NCBI GenBank assembly: GCA_051653625.1 | Contig: JBOFWM010000087.1 | Span: 1 to 54,654, forward strand | DNA: 54,654 bases | Direction of reading: 5' to 3' | Source: SFDP01 sp051653625 | GTDB lineage: Bacteria > Bacillota > Clostridia > Lachnospirales > Lachnospiraceae | In this document: in pieces, positions 8,893 to 17,305 of the stretch | Numbering within the stretch: position 1 is the first letter of the stretch | How the letters are laid out: the number at the start of each line of letters is the position of its first letter | Made by a program: the position numbers and the translations under genes | The notes under the pieces: model-generated | Told to the model about the DNA's origin: nothing | The model's input: the letters and a program-made list of their open reading frames with translations, nothing else | Databases searched by the model: none

Positions 8893-10033
8893 TATACTGA
8901 TTCTTTTTTATAGTATTATTTTAATAATTGTAACGATAGGAATATCATTTTATAATAAAATGGATACTACCGATATTTACAAAATAACATTTACTATAGT
9001 AATATGTTATTTAGCGATTTTATTTTTATGGTTTCAAAGTAAAATTAATGGTTCCTTAGAATATAGTAACGAGTTTCATCAGACAAGATTTAGTACAGTT
9101 TGTTTTCTTTTTTTTATAATTTCCTTATTGCAAAGTTATTTGCCAGAAGTAACATGGTTTATCGTAGCTATGATGATAATCACAAGCCTTTTAAGCAATA
9201 CAGTAATCGGAATTATCTCGGGGAGTTTTTTTCTATGTATAACATGTTTAATAAGCGGTGAATTTACGTTAAATCTTTTTTTTATGCACTATATTGTAAG
9301 CTGCATTTGTTGTTTATTATTTCGAAAAATTGATGTGAATTTTAAAATAAAAATTCCACTTTTATTATCGTCTATGGTTATGTTTTTGTTTCAATTTTTT
9401 TATATCGAAATATTTGATTCTCTAACTTTGATTTATGAAAATATTTTATTAACCGTTGTGTATGTATTTATTAATTTATTTTTGATTATTATTGCATTGA
9501 AAATATTTACTAAAAATGAAATGTTTCAAATTAGAGATAAATATCTAGAAATTAATGATCCGGAATTTCCGATACTTACTGAAATGAAAAAAAACAACAA
9601 AGATAATTATTTTCTTTCTATTCATACTGCATATTTAAGCAACAAAATTGCAAAAAAATTACATGCAAACGATGAAATAGCAAAAGCATGTGCATATTAT
9701 TCTAGAATTGAATTAGAAAAATTGCAAGAGATATATCAAAAATATAATTTTCCAGATGATTTAATAGATAGTATTAAGGAATGTACAGAAAAAAAATTTA
9801 GTTCAAAGGAATCAATTATAGCTTTTGTATCCTATCGAATTATTACTAGAATTGAAAGGTACATGAAACAAAATGGAAAAGAAGAAATTCCATATGACGA
9901 TTTGATTGAGAATGAATTTGCAATACTCATAAAAAACAATCTTTTTTTTGATAGTGATTTAACATTAAAAGAAATTGAAATGATGAAAGAAATATTTTTA
10001 GAGGAGAAATTATATTATGACTTTTTATATTGA
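8816..10033 (+). CDS. Degenerate YqfF/PgpH-like membrane protein with HD domain lacking the HD pair
   Basis: The position between phoH and ybeY is that of yqfF/pgpH, whose product is a membrane-bound HD-domain c-di-AMP phosphodiesterase of about 700 residues. This protein has only 405. It shows roughly seven hydrophobic helices (about 26-235) and a C-terminal helical domain that follows the PgpH pattern: SIHTAYLSNKIAKKL (the first His kept, H270), then AYYSRIE, where the HD pair is replaced by S296-R297. The later conserved Asp region reads AFVSYRI. The large extracellular N-terminal domain is absent. The start is uncertain: ATG 8816 lies within phoH (77-base overlap), and the first 25 residues are Lys/Gln/Asn rich. 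A catalytically dead, possibly ligand-binding or scaffold protein is my inference. Confidence 0.7.
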   Translation: MKFMKQKQKKNQIKNQNKNQIIKKDNILILFYSIILIIVTIGISFYNKMDTTDIYKITFTIVICYLAILFLWFQSKINGSLEYSNEFHQTRFSTVCFLFFIISLLQSYLPEVTWFIVAMMIITSLLSNTVIGIISGSFFLCITCLISGEFTLNLFFMHYIVSCICCLLFRKIDVNFKIKIPLLLSSMVMFLFQFFYIEIFDSLTLIYENILLTVVYVFINLFLIIIALKIFTKNEMFQIRDKYLEINDPEFPILTEMKKNNKDNYFLSIHTAYLSNKIAKKLHANDEIAKACAYYSRIELEKLQEIYQKYNFPDDLIDSIKECTEKKFSSKESIIAFVSYRIITRIERYMKQNGKEEIPYDDLIENEFAILIKNNLFFDSDLTLKEIEMMKEIFLEEKLYYDFLY

Positions 10034-10517
10034 AAATGAAAGTAGATTTGAAATACCATTTGATATTGATTCATTATTTAAACAATTAGTTGAAACAACT
10101 TTAGAAATGGAAAATTGTCCATATGAAGTAATGATTGATTTAATCATCACTTCAAATGAAGCGATTAAAGAAATTAATTTAGAAACGAGAAATATTGCAA
10201 AAGAAACGGATGTATTATCTTTTCCTAATATAGAATTTTCGGAATATAGTGATTTTACGAAAGTAGAAGAGGATTTCTTTTCAAATTTTGAACCAGAGAC
10301 TGGAGAATTAATTTTAGGCGAAATTATTCTTTCGTGGGAAAAAGTAATAGAACAAAGTGAAAATTATGGACATAGTGTCCTTCGTGAATTTTCTTTTTTG
10401 ATTGTACATAGTCTTTTACATTTGTGTGGATATGATCATATTGAAGAAGTGGAGCGAAATATAATGGAAAAGAAACAAAAAAATATATTAGAAAGGCTTT
10501 CTATTACAAGAGAATGA
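10017..10517 (+). CDS. ybeY: Endoribonuclease YbeY (rRNA maturation factor)
   Basis: This 166-residue protein has the zinc-binding HxxxHxxxxxH motif at H131, H135 and H141 (HSLLHLCGYDH), the family's catalytic site. It also has the conserved TDVLSFP stretch. YbeY is a single-strand endoribonuclease involved in 16S rRNA 3' maturation and ribosome quality control. It overlaps the preceding gene by 17 bases, and GAGGAG lies just before its ATG. In many Firmicutes dgkA, cdd and era follow; here they do not. Confidence 0.95.
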   Translation: MTFYIENESRFEIPFDIDSLFKQLVETTLEMENCPYEVMIDLIITSNEAIKEINLETRNIAKETDVLSFPNIEFSEYSDFTKVEEDFFSNFEPETGELILGEIILSWEKVIEQSENYGHSVLREFSFLIVHSLLHLCGYDHIEEVERNIMEKKQKNILERLSITRE

Positions 10518-10534
10518 TAGGATAACTTATCATA

Positions 10535-12067
10535 ATGAATAAAATTCAAAAGAAAAATATAAATAAAATTAATTATATATTATATGTAATTTTAGGTTCC
10601 TTTATACTAAGATTCATATCAGCGAATCAAACAGGAAATTATGAAAATGGATATTTGGCTATTTGTATTTCTTATTTTTCAATTTGGTTTGTGTTACTTT
10701 CGATTACAATGTTTTATTCCTTGAAAAACATTGTAAAACATAAATTGGAACGAGAATCTTTTAATAAGATAAAAGAAAATGTTTGTAAAATTGTAGGGGT
10801 TCAGGTTTTTATTTTAGTAATTTTTTTAATTTTCCATCTTTTGTTTTCAAATAAAATTTCTATATATTTAATTGGGAATGAAAATTTAGGGTTAAATATT
10901 AAGTTGTTTTCTATTTGTATTGTTATTTCTAGTATTACAGCAAGTGTTTTTGGCTATGCAATCGGAAAAAAAATTAAGATTTATTATGAAATGTTTTTTT
11001 TGCTTCCTATTGTTATTTTCTCGGTTTTATCTTTGTTTTTACCAAAAATATTTTCAAATTATGGAGTAAAAGTGAGTGAATTATTAAAAAACACACAATT
11101 TGTATCTCTATACTCTGTTTCTGGAATAATAAGTTCATTATTGATTGCATTTAGTATTACTTTAGTTGCTCTTTTTTTGTTTGTTTTTATAGAACACAAA
11201 AAGGAGATGCAAGATCTATCTTTAAACTATCATACACGAAAAAGTCGCACAATAGTTGAATTAGTAGAAGAATTACTTGTCTTTATGAAGTTGTATTTTT
11301 TACCATTTACATCGAGCATGTTATTTTTACTTTTACTTGTTTTTTGTCTTCGATTCTCTGAAGGAACAAATTTGACTCAAATCAATCGACTTGGTGTCTA
11401 TTTTAGAGTTTGCACAACAAGTATACTACTTCCTATATTTTTATTAACATATCATAGCAATAATATGTTGCGTAAGGTAAATGAGAATAAAACTTCAGCA
11501 GGGAAAATATTTGCAAGTATATGTATGTTGTCCTTTCCTTTAGTTTCTTTTTTTGCAGGTACGGCGACTCCGTTTATTCAGACTTTCTTTGTTGAACAAA
11601 ATAAGGATGTATATATGTGGTTTGTTAAAGATGCTTTTTTTATATTCTTAATTCCGACTTTATATTTCATAACCTTATATCATAAAAGTTTAAAGAATAA
11701 TAACATAATAACATTTTCATATTTTAGTAGTTTTTTAGTTGTAATTTTTATCTTTCTTTTATTTCTGCGTACGAAACATGAACTTGTAGAGTCTTTTCAA
11801 ATTATGAATTTGCTATTTTATGCTATTGCATTTGGAATTCAATTTTTTATGATCCGTAGAGAACGGAAATTTATAGTTCCATATTATAAAGGAATTGTTT
11901 TTCCGGCTGTTTCAGCTGTTCTTGTTTTTGCTGTTCAAAAATTACTTATACTTGTAGTATTAAAACAAGTTTCATCAATTCTTGTTTTAATATTATCCTT
12001 TATTATTACATTTATATTATATGTTGTTATAGTAAATAAACTTAGTGTTTTTATAAAAAGAGAATAA
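10535..12067 (+). CDS. Polytopic membrane protein, probably MOP-type flippase (SpoVB/MurJ-like)
   Basis: This 510-residue protein is almost wholly hydrophobic, with about 12-14 predicted membrane helices and short basic loops. The length, helix count and weak similarity of pattern suggest the multidrug/oligosaccharidyl-lipid/polysaccharide (MOP) superfamily that includes SpoVB and MurJ. I cannot point to a decisive motif, so the assignment is tentative. It follows ybeY after 17 bases and has a poor ribosome-binding site. A perfect 12-bp A+T-rich inverted repeat lies at 10704-10736. Its codon use looks like its neighbours'. Confidence 0.55.
   Translation: MNKIQKKNINKINYILYVILGSFILRFISANQTGNYENGYLAICISYFSIWFVLLSITMFYSLKNIVKHKLERESFNKIKENVCKIVGVQVFILVIFLIFHLLFSNKISIYLIGNENLGLNIKLFSICIVISSITASVFGYAIGKKIKIYYEMFFLLPIVIFSVLSLFLPKIFSNYGVKVSELLKNTQFVSLYSVSGIISSLLIAFSITLVALFLFVFIEHKKEMQDLSLNYHTRKSRTIVELVEELLVFMKLYFLPFTSSMLFLLLLVFCLRFSEGTNLTQINRLGVYFRVCTTSILLPIFLLTYHSNNMLRKVNENKTSAGKIFASICMLSFPLVSFFAGTATPFIQTFFVEQNKDVYMWFVKDAFFIFLIPTLYFITLYHKSLKNNNIITFSYFSSFLVVIFIFLLFLRTKHELVESFQIMNLLFYAIAFGIQFFMIRRERKFIVPYYKGIVFPAVSAVLVFAVQKLLILVVLKQVSSILVLILSFIITFILYVVIVNKLSVFIKRE
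10704..10736 (+). repeat. 12-bp inverted repeat inside the MOP-like gene
   Basis: TTACAATGTTTT (10704-10715) and AAAACATTGTAA (10725-10736) are perfect complements with a 9-base loop, 170 bases into the gene. The arms are very A+T rich, so chance is a fair explanation. Confidence 0.35.
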
Positions 12068-12118
12068 AAATTATTATTTTGCTGATACTATTTCAAAAGA
12101 CTTTGAAAGGAAAAGTTT

Positions 12119-12763
12119 ATGAAAATTTTGAAAAGTATCAGTTTGTTTTGTATCTACCCAATATTAATGTTTTCATTAGGTGTATTTTCGCATATAAAAT
12201 ATTTGGAATTCTTTTATCCGGGGAAAAATCAGGAAAGGAATGTTGAATTTATAAATGATACGTATGAGAATGAAGAGCTTACTAGTGAAGTAGATGCTTT
12301 AGAAGTTGTTAAAAATAAAACTATTCTTACTTGTGAGACAAGTTTTGAAATTACAGAATACGACATTACAACAAAAAATAAAGTTGTAAATGCACAGGGA
12401 TTACCAGAAAAATATTTTGGAATGGATAGAGAGCAGTTTGCAGAATCATTAAGTAATTATGAACTTAGGCCATCATTAGAAGATATGGAAAAAGGCTTTG
12501 TTTCTCTAAGTGTGGATTATTTTTCAGATAATCTTGTACGTATTACAAAAAATTATAATAAAGAAGAATTAGAAAAAGGTTATTATTTAATAGTGAAAGA
12601 TAATAAAATTGTAGTTATGGAATTTGATTTGGAAACGATTTATATGGAAACGCATATTGAATTAAATCATCTACCTACACAAATACAACAAGAAATTATT
12701 GATATGAAATATATTGAAACAATTGAAAAAGTATATGATTTTTTAGAATCTTATTCTAGTTAA
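12119..12763 (+). CDS. Hypothetical exported protein, BofC C-terminal-like
   Basis: The 214-residue product has one N-terminal hydrophobic helix (about 5-25) that could be a signal anchor, then a soluble region. The end (about 150-214: a GYYLIVKDNKIVVMEF strand pair, then HLPTQIQQEIIDMKYIETIEKVYDFLESYSS) resembles the C-terminal domain of BofC, the forespore intermembrane-space protein of the sigma-K checkpoint. This is pattern recognition only. The start at 12119 has GAAAGGAAA upstream. With yqfC/yqfD near, a sporulation role is possible. Confidence 0.55.
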   Translation: MKILKSISLFCIYPILMFSLGVFSHIKYLEFFYPGKNQERNVEFINDTYENEELTSEVDALEVVKNKTILTCETSFEITEYDITTKNKVVNAQGLPEKYFGMDREQFAESLSNYELRPSLEDMEKGFVSLSVDYFSDNLVRITKNYNKEELEKGYYLIVKDNKIVVMEFDLETIYMETHIELNHLPTQIQQEIIDMKYIETIEKVYDFLESYSS

Positions 12764-12778
12764 GAAAGGAAGTTGTAA

Positions 12779-14008
12779 GTGAAAATTGGAATTATAGGTG
12801 CTGGTGCTTCTGGAATGATGGCTGCAATTACAGCTGCAAGATGTGGAGCACATGTGACTTTATTTGAAAAAAATAGTGAAAACGGAAAGAAAATTTTAGC
12901 GACTGGGAATGGGAAATGTAATTTAAGTAATAAAAAGATTTCTAGCACTGACTATTTTAGTCAGTCTTCTGATTGCATTATGGACTACATCAGTCGATTC
13001 ACGGAACAGGATACCATTTCATTTTTTTTGGAACTTGGAATGTTGCTTATAGATAAAGAGGATTTGATTTATCCTTATTCTGAACAAGCGCGTAGTGTTG
13101 TTCAAGTTTTACAATTAGAAATAAAAAAAAGAAAAATACGTCAAATAAATAATTCTAGTATAAAAGAAATGAGAAAAGAAAATAACAAATTTCTTGTGAT
13201 TTATGAGGATGAAAAAAAATTTACATTTGATAAGTTAATTATTGCAACTGGAACATATGCTGGTATGAAAAGAGATACAAAAAAAACAGGTTATGATTTT
13301 GCATATCATTTTGGACATACAATCATCCCTGTAGTGCCAGCACTTGTCCAGTTAAAAGTTGTTGATAGTAAAAATATATTTAAAGAAATTGCAGGAGTTA
13401 GAGTAAAAGCAAATATTTCTTTGTACATAAATAATCTATATCATTGTACGGAATATGGAGAATTACAGATTACAGAGTATGGGGTATCTGGTATACCTAT
13501 TTTTCAACTTAGTGGAGTGGCAGCACGTAGTTTATTAAAAAATTCTAAAGTAAAAACTTATATTGACTTATTTCCTGATATTTCAGATAATCAATTAAAA
13601 GAAATGATTTCAAAAAAATTGAATCAATATTCAAACTTTCCATTAAAAGATATAGTGTTTGGTCTTGCTAATGAAAAACTATTGTTATTTTTCATGAAGC
13701 ATTCTTGTGTTGATATTGAAAAGAAGGTGAGTGAATTAAAAAGCGATGATATTTATCGTATTTTTTTGCAAATGAAGCAATGGAATGTTATGATAAATAA
13801 ACCAAATAAATTTGAATCTGCTCAAGTATGTTCAGGTGGTGTTTCTTTAGAAGAAGTAGATGAAAATTTACAATCAAAGTTTGTGCCTGGGTTATATTTT
13901 GCAGGTGAAATTTTAGATGTTGATGGAAGATGTGGTGGTTACAATTTACAGTGGGCATGGACGAGTGGTGCCATTGTAGGAAATGCAGTAAGTGAGGAAA
14001 AAGAATAA
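12779..14008 (+). CDS. HI0933/YhiN-family flavoprotein oxidoreductase
   Basis: This 409-residue protein starts with the dinucleotide-binding fold IGAGASGMMAAITAA and has the family's GNGKCNLSN motif (about residues 42-50). The C-terminal FAD-contact region is QVCSGGVSLEEV, then GLYFAGEILDVDGRCGGYNLQWAWTSG. The family (HI0933-like, also called YhiN or BaiN-like) contains FAD; its substrate is unknown in most bacteria. The GTG start at 12779 follows GAAAGGAAG. The next gene begins 2 bases after its stop and encodes a second flavoprotein, so the two are probably co-expressed. Confidence 0.88.
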   Translation: MKIGIIGAGASGMMAAITAARCGAHVTLFEKNSENGKKILATGNGKCNLSNKKISSTDYFSQSSDCIMDYISRFTEQDTISFFLELGMLLIDKEDLIYPYSEQARSVVQVLQLEIKKRKIRQINNSSIKEMRKENNKFLVIYEDEKKFTFDKLIIATGTYAGMKRDTKKTGYDFAYHFGHTIIPVVPALVQLKVVDSKNIFKEIAGVRVKANISLYINNLYHCTEYGELQITEYGVSGIPIFQLSGVAARSLLKNSKVKTYIDLFPDISDNQLKEMISKKLNQYSNFPLKDIVFGLANEKLLLFFMKHSCVDIEKKVSELKSDDIYRIFLQMKQWNVMINKPNKFESAQVCSGGVSLEEVDENLQSKFVPGLYFAGEILDVDGRCGGYNLQWAWTSGAIVGNAVSEEKE

Positions 14009-14010
14009 AA

Positions 14011-15624
14011 ATGATACGAATGAATCAAATAAAGGTTCCAATTGAGCATGATATAAAAACAATAGAAAAGAAAGTTTGTTCTATTTTAAAAATACAATCT
14101 AGCGACATTAAGAAAATTGAAATTGTAAAAAAATCAGTTGATGCAAGAAAGAAACAAGAAATTTCGATTACTTACAGTTTGAATATTACGTTACATTCAG
14201 AGCAAGTTTTGAAAAAAAACCAAGGGAATTACTCTATTGTAGAAGAATTAAATTATAAATTTCCAAACATGGGGACAAAAATCATGAAAGAGAGACCAAT
14301 TATTGTCGGCCTAGGACCTGCTGGACTTTTTTGTGGCTACTTTCTTGCTCTTTATGGATATAATCCAATTATTATCGAACGTGGAAAAGCGGTTGAAGAA
14401 CGAATTCAAGATGTAGAAGAATTTTGGAAAACAGGAGTATTATTAGAAGAGTCCAACGTACAATTTGGTGAGGGTGGTGCAGGTACTTTTTCTGATGGAA
14501 AATTAAACACACTAGTAAAAGACAAATTTGGAAGAAATAAAGAAGTATTAAAAATTTTTGTAGAACATGGTGCAGATGAAAAAATTTTGTATGAAAACAA
14601 ACCTCATATTGGTACAGATCTTTTAAGAATTGTTGTTAAAAATATACGTTTGAAAATGATAGAGAATGGTGCTACTATTTTATTTTCTACAAAAATGACT
14701 GGAATGAAAATTACAAATAATAAACTTGAGGGAATTATTTGTAATGACCAAGATTTTTACCCAACGAACAATCTAATTCTTGCAATAGGACATAGTGCAA
14801 GGGATACATTTGAAATGCTGCATAAAGAGCGTATTCCAATGGAAGCAAAGGCATTTGCAGTGGGATATCGAGTGGAACATCCCCAAGAGATGATTTCAAA
14901 AAATCAATATGCAGCTAGTTTTAAGCAATTGCCACCTGCCTCATATAAAATGGTAGGAAAAGGTGAAGATGGAGAAGGTGTTTATTCTTTTTGCATGTGT
15001 CCAGGAGGATATGTAGTAAATGCTAGTAGTGAAAAAAATCGACTTGCAATTAATGGAATGAGCTATAGTAAACAAGATGGAAAAAATGCAAATAGTGCCA
15101 TTATTGTTTCCGTTAGTCCAGATATGTTTCAGGGAAGTTCTCCACTTAGAGGGATTGGATTTCAAAGAACATTAGAAGAAAATGCTTATAGAATTGGTAA
15201 TGGTAAAATTCCAATTCAAAGATTTGGTGATTTTCAAACAGCAGAAGAAAAACAAAAGTATAACTTGAAACATTGTACCATTAAAAAACAATTTGAACCA
15301 GAGATAAAAGGGGAATATGTAACGGCTAATGTACGTGAAATTCTTCCAGAACAGTTAAATAAAGCGTTTGTAGAAGGAATGCATCAATTTGGAAAAAAAA
15401 TACCTGGATTCAATGATGATTATACAATTATTTCAGGAGTAGAAAGTCGAACCTCGTCACCTGTTCGAATTACAAGAAATAATGAAACATTACGTTCTGA
15501 AATATCAGGCATTTATCCTTGTGGTGAAGGGGCAGGATATGCGGGTGGAATCACATCTGCTGCCATGGATGGAATTTATATTGCTGAAAAAATAAGAGAA
15601 GAATATAGCAACTTTACGAACTAG
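14011..15624 (+). CDS. FAD-dependent oxidoreductase (COG2509 family)
   Basis: This 537-residue protein carries an N-terminal region of about 85 residues, then a Rossmann site IIVGLGPAGLFCGYFLA (about 93-108) and the motif NVQFGEGGAGTFSDGKLNTLVKD typical of COG2509 uncharacterised FAD-dependent dehydrogenases. The C-terminus has PCGEGAGYAGGITSAAMDG, the second FAD contact. The substrate is not known. It follows the HI0933-type gene by two bases. No truncation is seen. Confidence 0.88.
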   Translation: MIRMNQIKVPIEHDIKTIEKKVCSILKIQSSDIKKIEIVKKSVDARKKQEISITYSLNITLHSEQVLKKNQGNYSIVEELNYKFPNMGTKIMKERPIIVGLGPAGLFCGYFLALYGYNPIIIERGKAVEERIQDVEEFWKTGVLLEESNVQFGEGGAGTFSDGKLNTLVKDKFGRNKEVLKIFVEHGADEKILYENKPHIGTDLLRIVVKNIRLKMIENGATILFSTKMTGMKITNNKLEGIICNDQDFYPTNNLILAIGHSARDTFEMLHKERIPMEAKAFAVGYRVEHPQEMISKNQYAASFKQLPPASYKMVGKGEDGEGVYSFCMCPGGYVVNASSEKNRLAINGMSYSKQDGKNANSAIIVSVSPDMFQGSSPLRGIGFQRTLEENAYRIGNGKIPIQRFGDFQTAEEKQKYNLKHCTIKKQFEPEIKGEYVTANVREILPEQLNKAFVEGMHQFGKKIPGFNDDYTIISGVESRTSSPVRITRNNETLRSEISGIYPCGEGAGYAGGITSAAMDGIYIAEKIREEYSNFTN

Positions 15625-15637
15625 AAAGGGCATTGAT

Positions 15638-16501
15638 ATGAATGAATCATTAAGAGACCAGATAAAAGATAAAAAAAGAATTGTAATTAAAATTGGATCT
15701 TCCTCATTGCAACATGCTGAGACAAAGGATTTAGATTATATTAAATTAGATGTTTTAGTAAGAGAATTATGTAATCTTAGAAATCAAGGAAAAGATGTAA
15801 TTTTAGTAACGAGTGGTGCAATTGCAGTTGGAAAAAAAGCAGTTGGTATGGCGCAAGTTGATTTTGAACATGCTCATCTTGGTTTAAAACAAGCGTGTGC
15901 AGCAGTTGGGCAGGCAAGACTTATGATGACTTATCAAAAGTTGTTTGCACAATATAATCAAGTTGCTGCACAAATTCTTATGACGAAATATACCATTGTA
16001 GACGATGTAAATCGTGTTAATGCTTATAATACGTTCTCTGAATTACTAAATTTAGGTGTTATTCCAATTGTAAATGAAAATGATACTGTTGCAACAGATG
16101 AAATTGAAATAGGAGATAATGATACACTGTCAGCTATTGTTGCAGCATTAATAGGTGCTGATTTGCTTGTGTTATTAACAGACATTGATGGATTGTATAC
16201 AGATGATCCACGGAAAAATAAGGATGCTAAATTTATTGAAGTTGTGCCAAATTTAACAGATGAACATATGAAAATGGGAAAAGCAAGTACTGGGAGTAAT
16301 GTAGGAACCGGTGGAATGAATACGAAAATGATTGCTGCTAAGATTGCAACAAATTCAGGATGTGACATGATCATTGCAAATAGTAAAGATATTCGAATCA
16401 TTCATAGAATTATGGATGGAAGAAATTATGGAACATTATTTTGTAGTAATAAAAATGATGATTTTTCCTTATCAAATTTTGTTAATACATTTCATAAATA
16501 A
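15638..16501 (+). CDS. proB: Glutamate 5-kinase (short form without PUA domain)
   Basis: The product (287 residues) is the amino-acid kinase that phosphorylates glutamate to gamma-glutamyl phosphate in proline synthesis. KIGSSSL at the N-terminus, VTSGAIAVGKKAVGM, NENDTVATDEIEIGDNDTLSAIVA and GTGGMNTKMIAA are the family's conserved ATP- and glutamate-binding segments. The E. coli enzyme is about 367 residues because of a C-terminal PUA domain, which is absent here, as in many clostridia. ProA is encoded at 17302, separated by two unrelated genes. The ATG at 15638 follows AGAAAGGG. Confidence 0.95.
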   Translation: MNESLRDQIKDKKRIVIKIGSSSLQHAETKDLDYIKLDVLVRELCNLRNQGKDVILVTSGAIAVGKKAVGMAQVDFEHAHLGLKQACAAVGQARLMMTYQKLFAQYNQVAAQILMTKYTIVDDVNRVNAYNTFSELLNLGVIPIVNENDTVATDEIEIGDNDTLSAIVAALIGADLLVLLTDIDGLYTDDPRKNKDAKFIEVVPNLTDEHMKMGKASTGSNVGTGGMNTKMIAAKIATNSGCDMIIANSKDIRIIHRIMDGRNYGTLFCSNKNDDFSLSNFVNTFHK

Positions 16502-16515
16502 TAATAGGAAGAGGT

Positions 16516-16752
16516 ATGTATATGAAAGAAAAAATGGAAGATAAAATTAAACGCATAAATGAATTGTATAAAAAATCGAAAGCGGAAGGATTAACTTCAG
16601 AGGAACTAAAAGAACAGCAAATATTGAGAAGTGAATATATTGCAACAATACGTCATAATTTACGTGGTCAATTAAATAATATTGATATTCAAAACGAAGA
16701 TGGAAGTATTGAAAATCTTGGTGAAAAATATGGACACAAAAAAACACATTAG
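16516..16752 (+). CDS. DUF896-family small protein
   Basis: This 78-residue protein matches the DUF896 (YnzC/UPF0291) family: INELYKKSKAEGLTSEELKEQQILRSEYIATIRHNLRGQLNNI. The family forms a small helical hairpin, and its function is not known. ATG 16516 follows AGGAAGAGG. A second in-frame ATG at 16522 is possible. Its last 23 bases overlap the start of the folate gene that follows. Confidence 0.9.
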   Translation: MYMKEKMEDKIKRINELYKKSKAEGLTSEELKEQQILRSEYIATIRHNLRGQLNNIDIQNEDGSIENLGEKYGHKKTH

Positions 16753-17305
16753 AGAAGTGATCTTAAAAAAAAGAAATGCACTTTCTGTATCAGAACTAGA
16801 AAAAAAAAGCCAATTAATATGTACAAGTATTTTGGCTTCTAAAGAATGGAAAAAAGCCACAAAAGTATTGCTTTATCTTGCATATCAATCAGAAGTAAAT
16901 TTAAATCTGCTTATAACAAAAGGAATTAGAGAACAAAAAGAAATATATGTGCCTAAAGTAATTGCGCCACAAAAAATGGAATTTTTTAAATTGATAACGT
17001 TAGAAGAGGCATCAAAGGGGTATAAAGGTATATTAGAACCAAGTGCAACAGAAGAAAATAAGTTTATTTATAACGTGGAACAGATGTCAACGCTTATGCT
17101 TTTGCCCGGTGTTGGATTTGATCTTTTAGGAAATAGATTAGGATATGGATTAGGATTTTATGATCGATTTCTTGAGAAAAAAGAACAAATGATAAAAATA
17201 GGAATTTGTTTTGAATTACAAGTTGTTAATCAACTTCCATACAACGAATTTGATATACAAATGAACTATATTTGTAATGAAAAGAAAGGGATATATAAGA
17301 TATGA
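16730..17305 (+). CDS. 5-formyltetrahydrofolate cyclo-ligase
   Basis: This 191-residue protein converts 5-formyl-THF to 5,10-methenyl-THF with ATP. The family signature LLPGVGFDLLGNRLGYGLGFYDRFL is present, as are the N-terminal KKHIREVILKKRNAL helix and a central YLAYQSEVN. The frame is open further upstream inside DUF896, but ATG 16730 gives the usual N-terminus and normal length. The stop overlaps the proA start (ATGA-type junction at 17302-17305). It salvages the 5-formyl-THF made as a side product, in the same window as fhs. Confidence 0.93.
   Translation: MDTKKHIREVILKKRNALSVSELEKKSQLICTSILASKEWKKATKVLLYLAYQSEVNLNLLITKGIREQKEIYVPKVIAPQKMEFFKLITLEEASKGYKGILEPSATEENKFIYNVEQMSTLMLLPGVGFDLLGNRLGYGLGFYDRFLEKKEQMIKIGICFELQVVNQLPYNEFDIQMNYICNEKKGIYKI

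Noticed and set aside
9200..9234. T-run after a G-rich stretch in the yqfF-like gene
   Set aside because: Only 3 pairs could form before the Ts; no stable stem.
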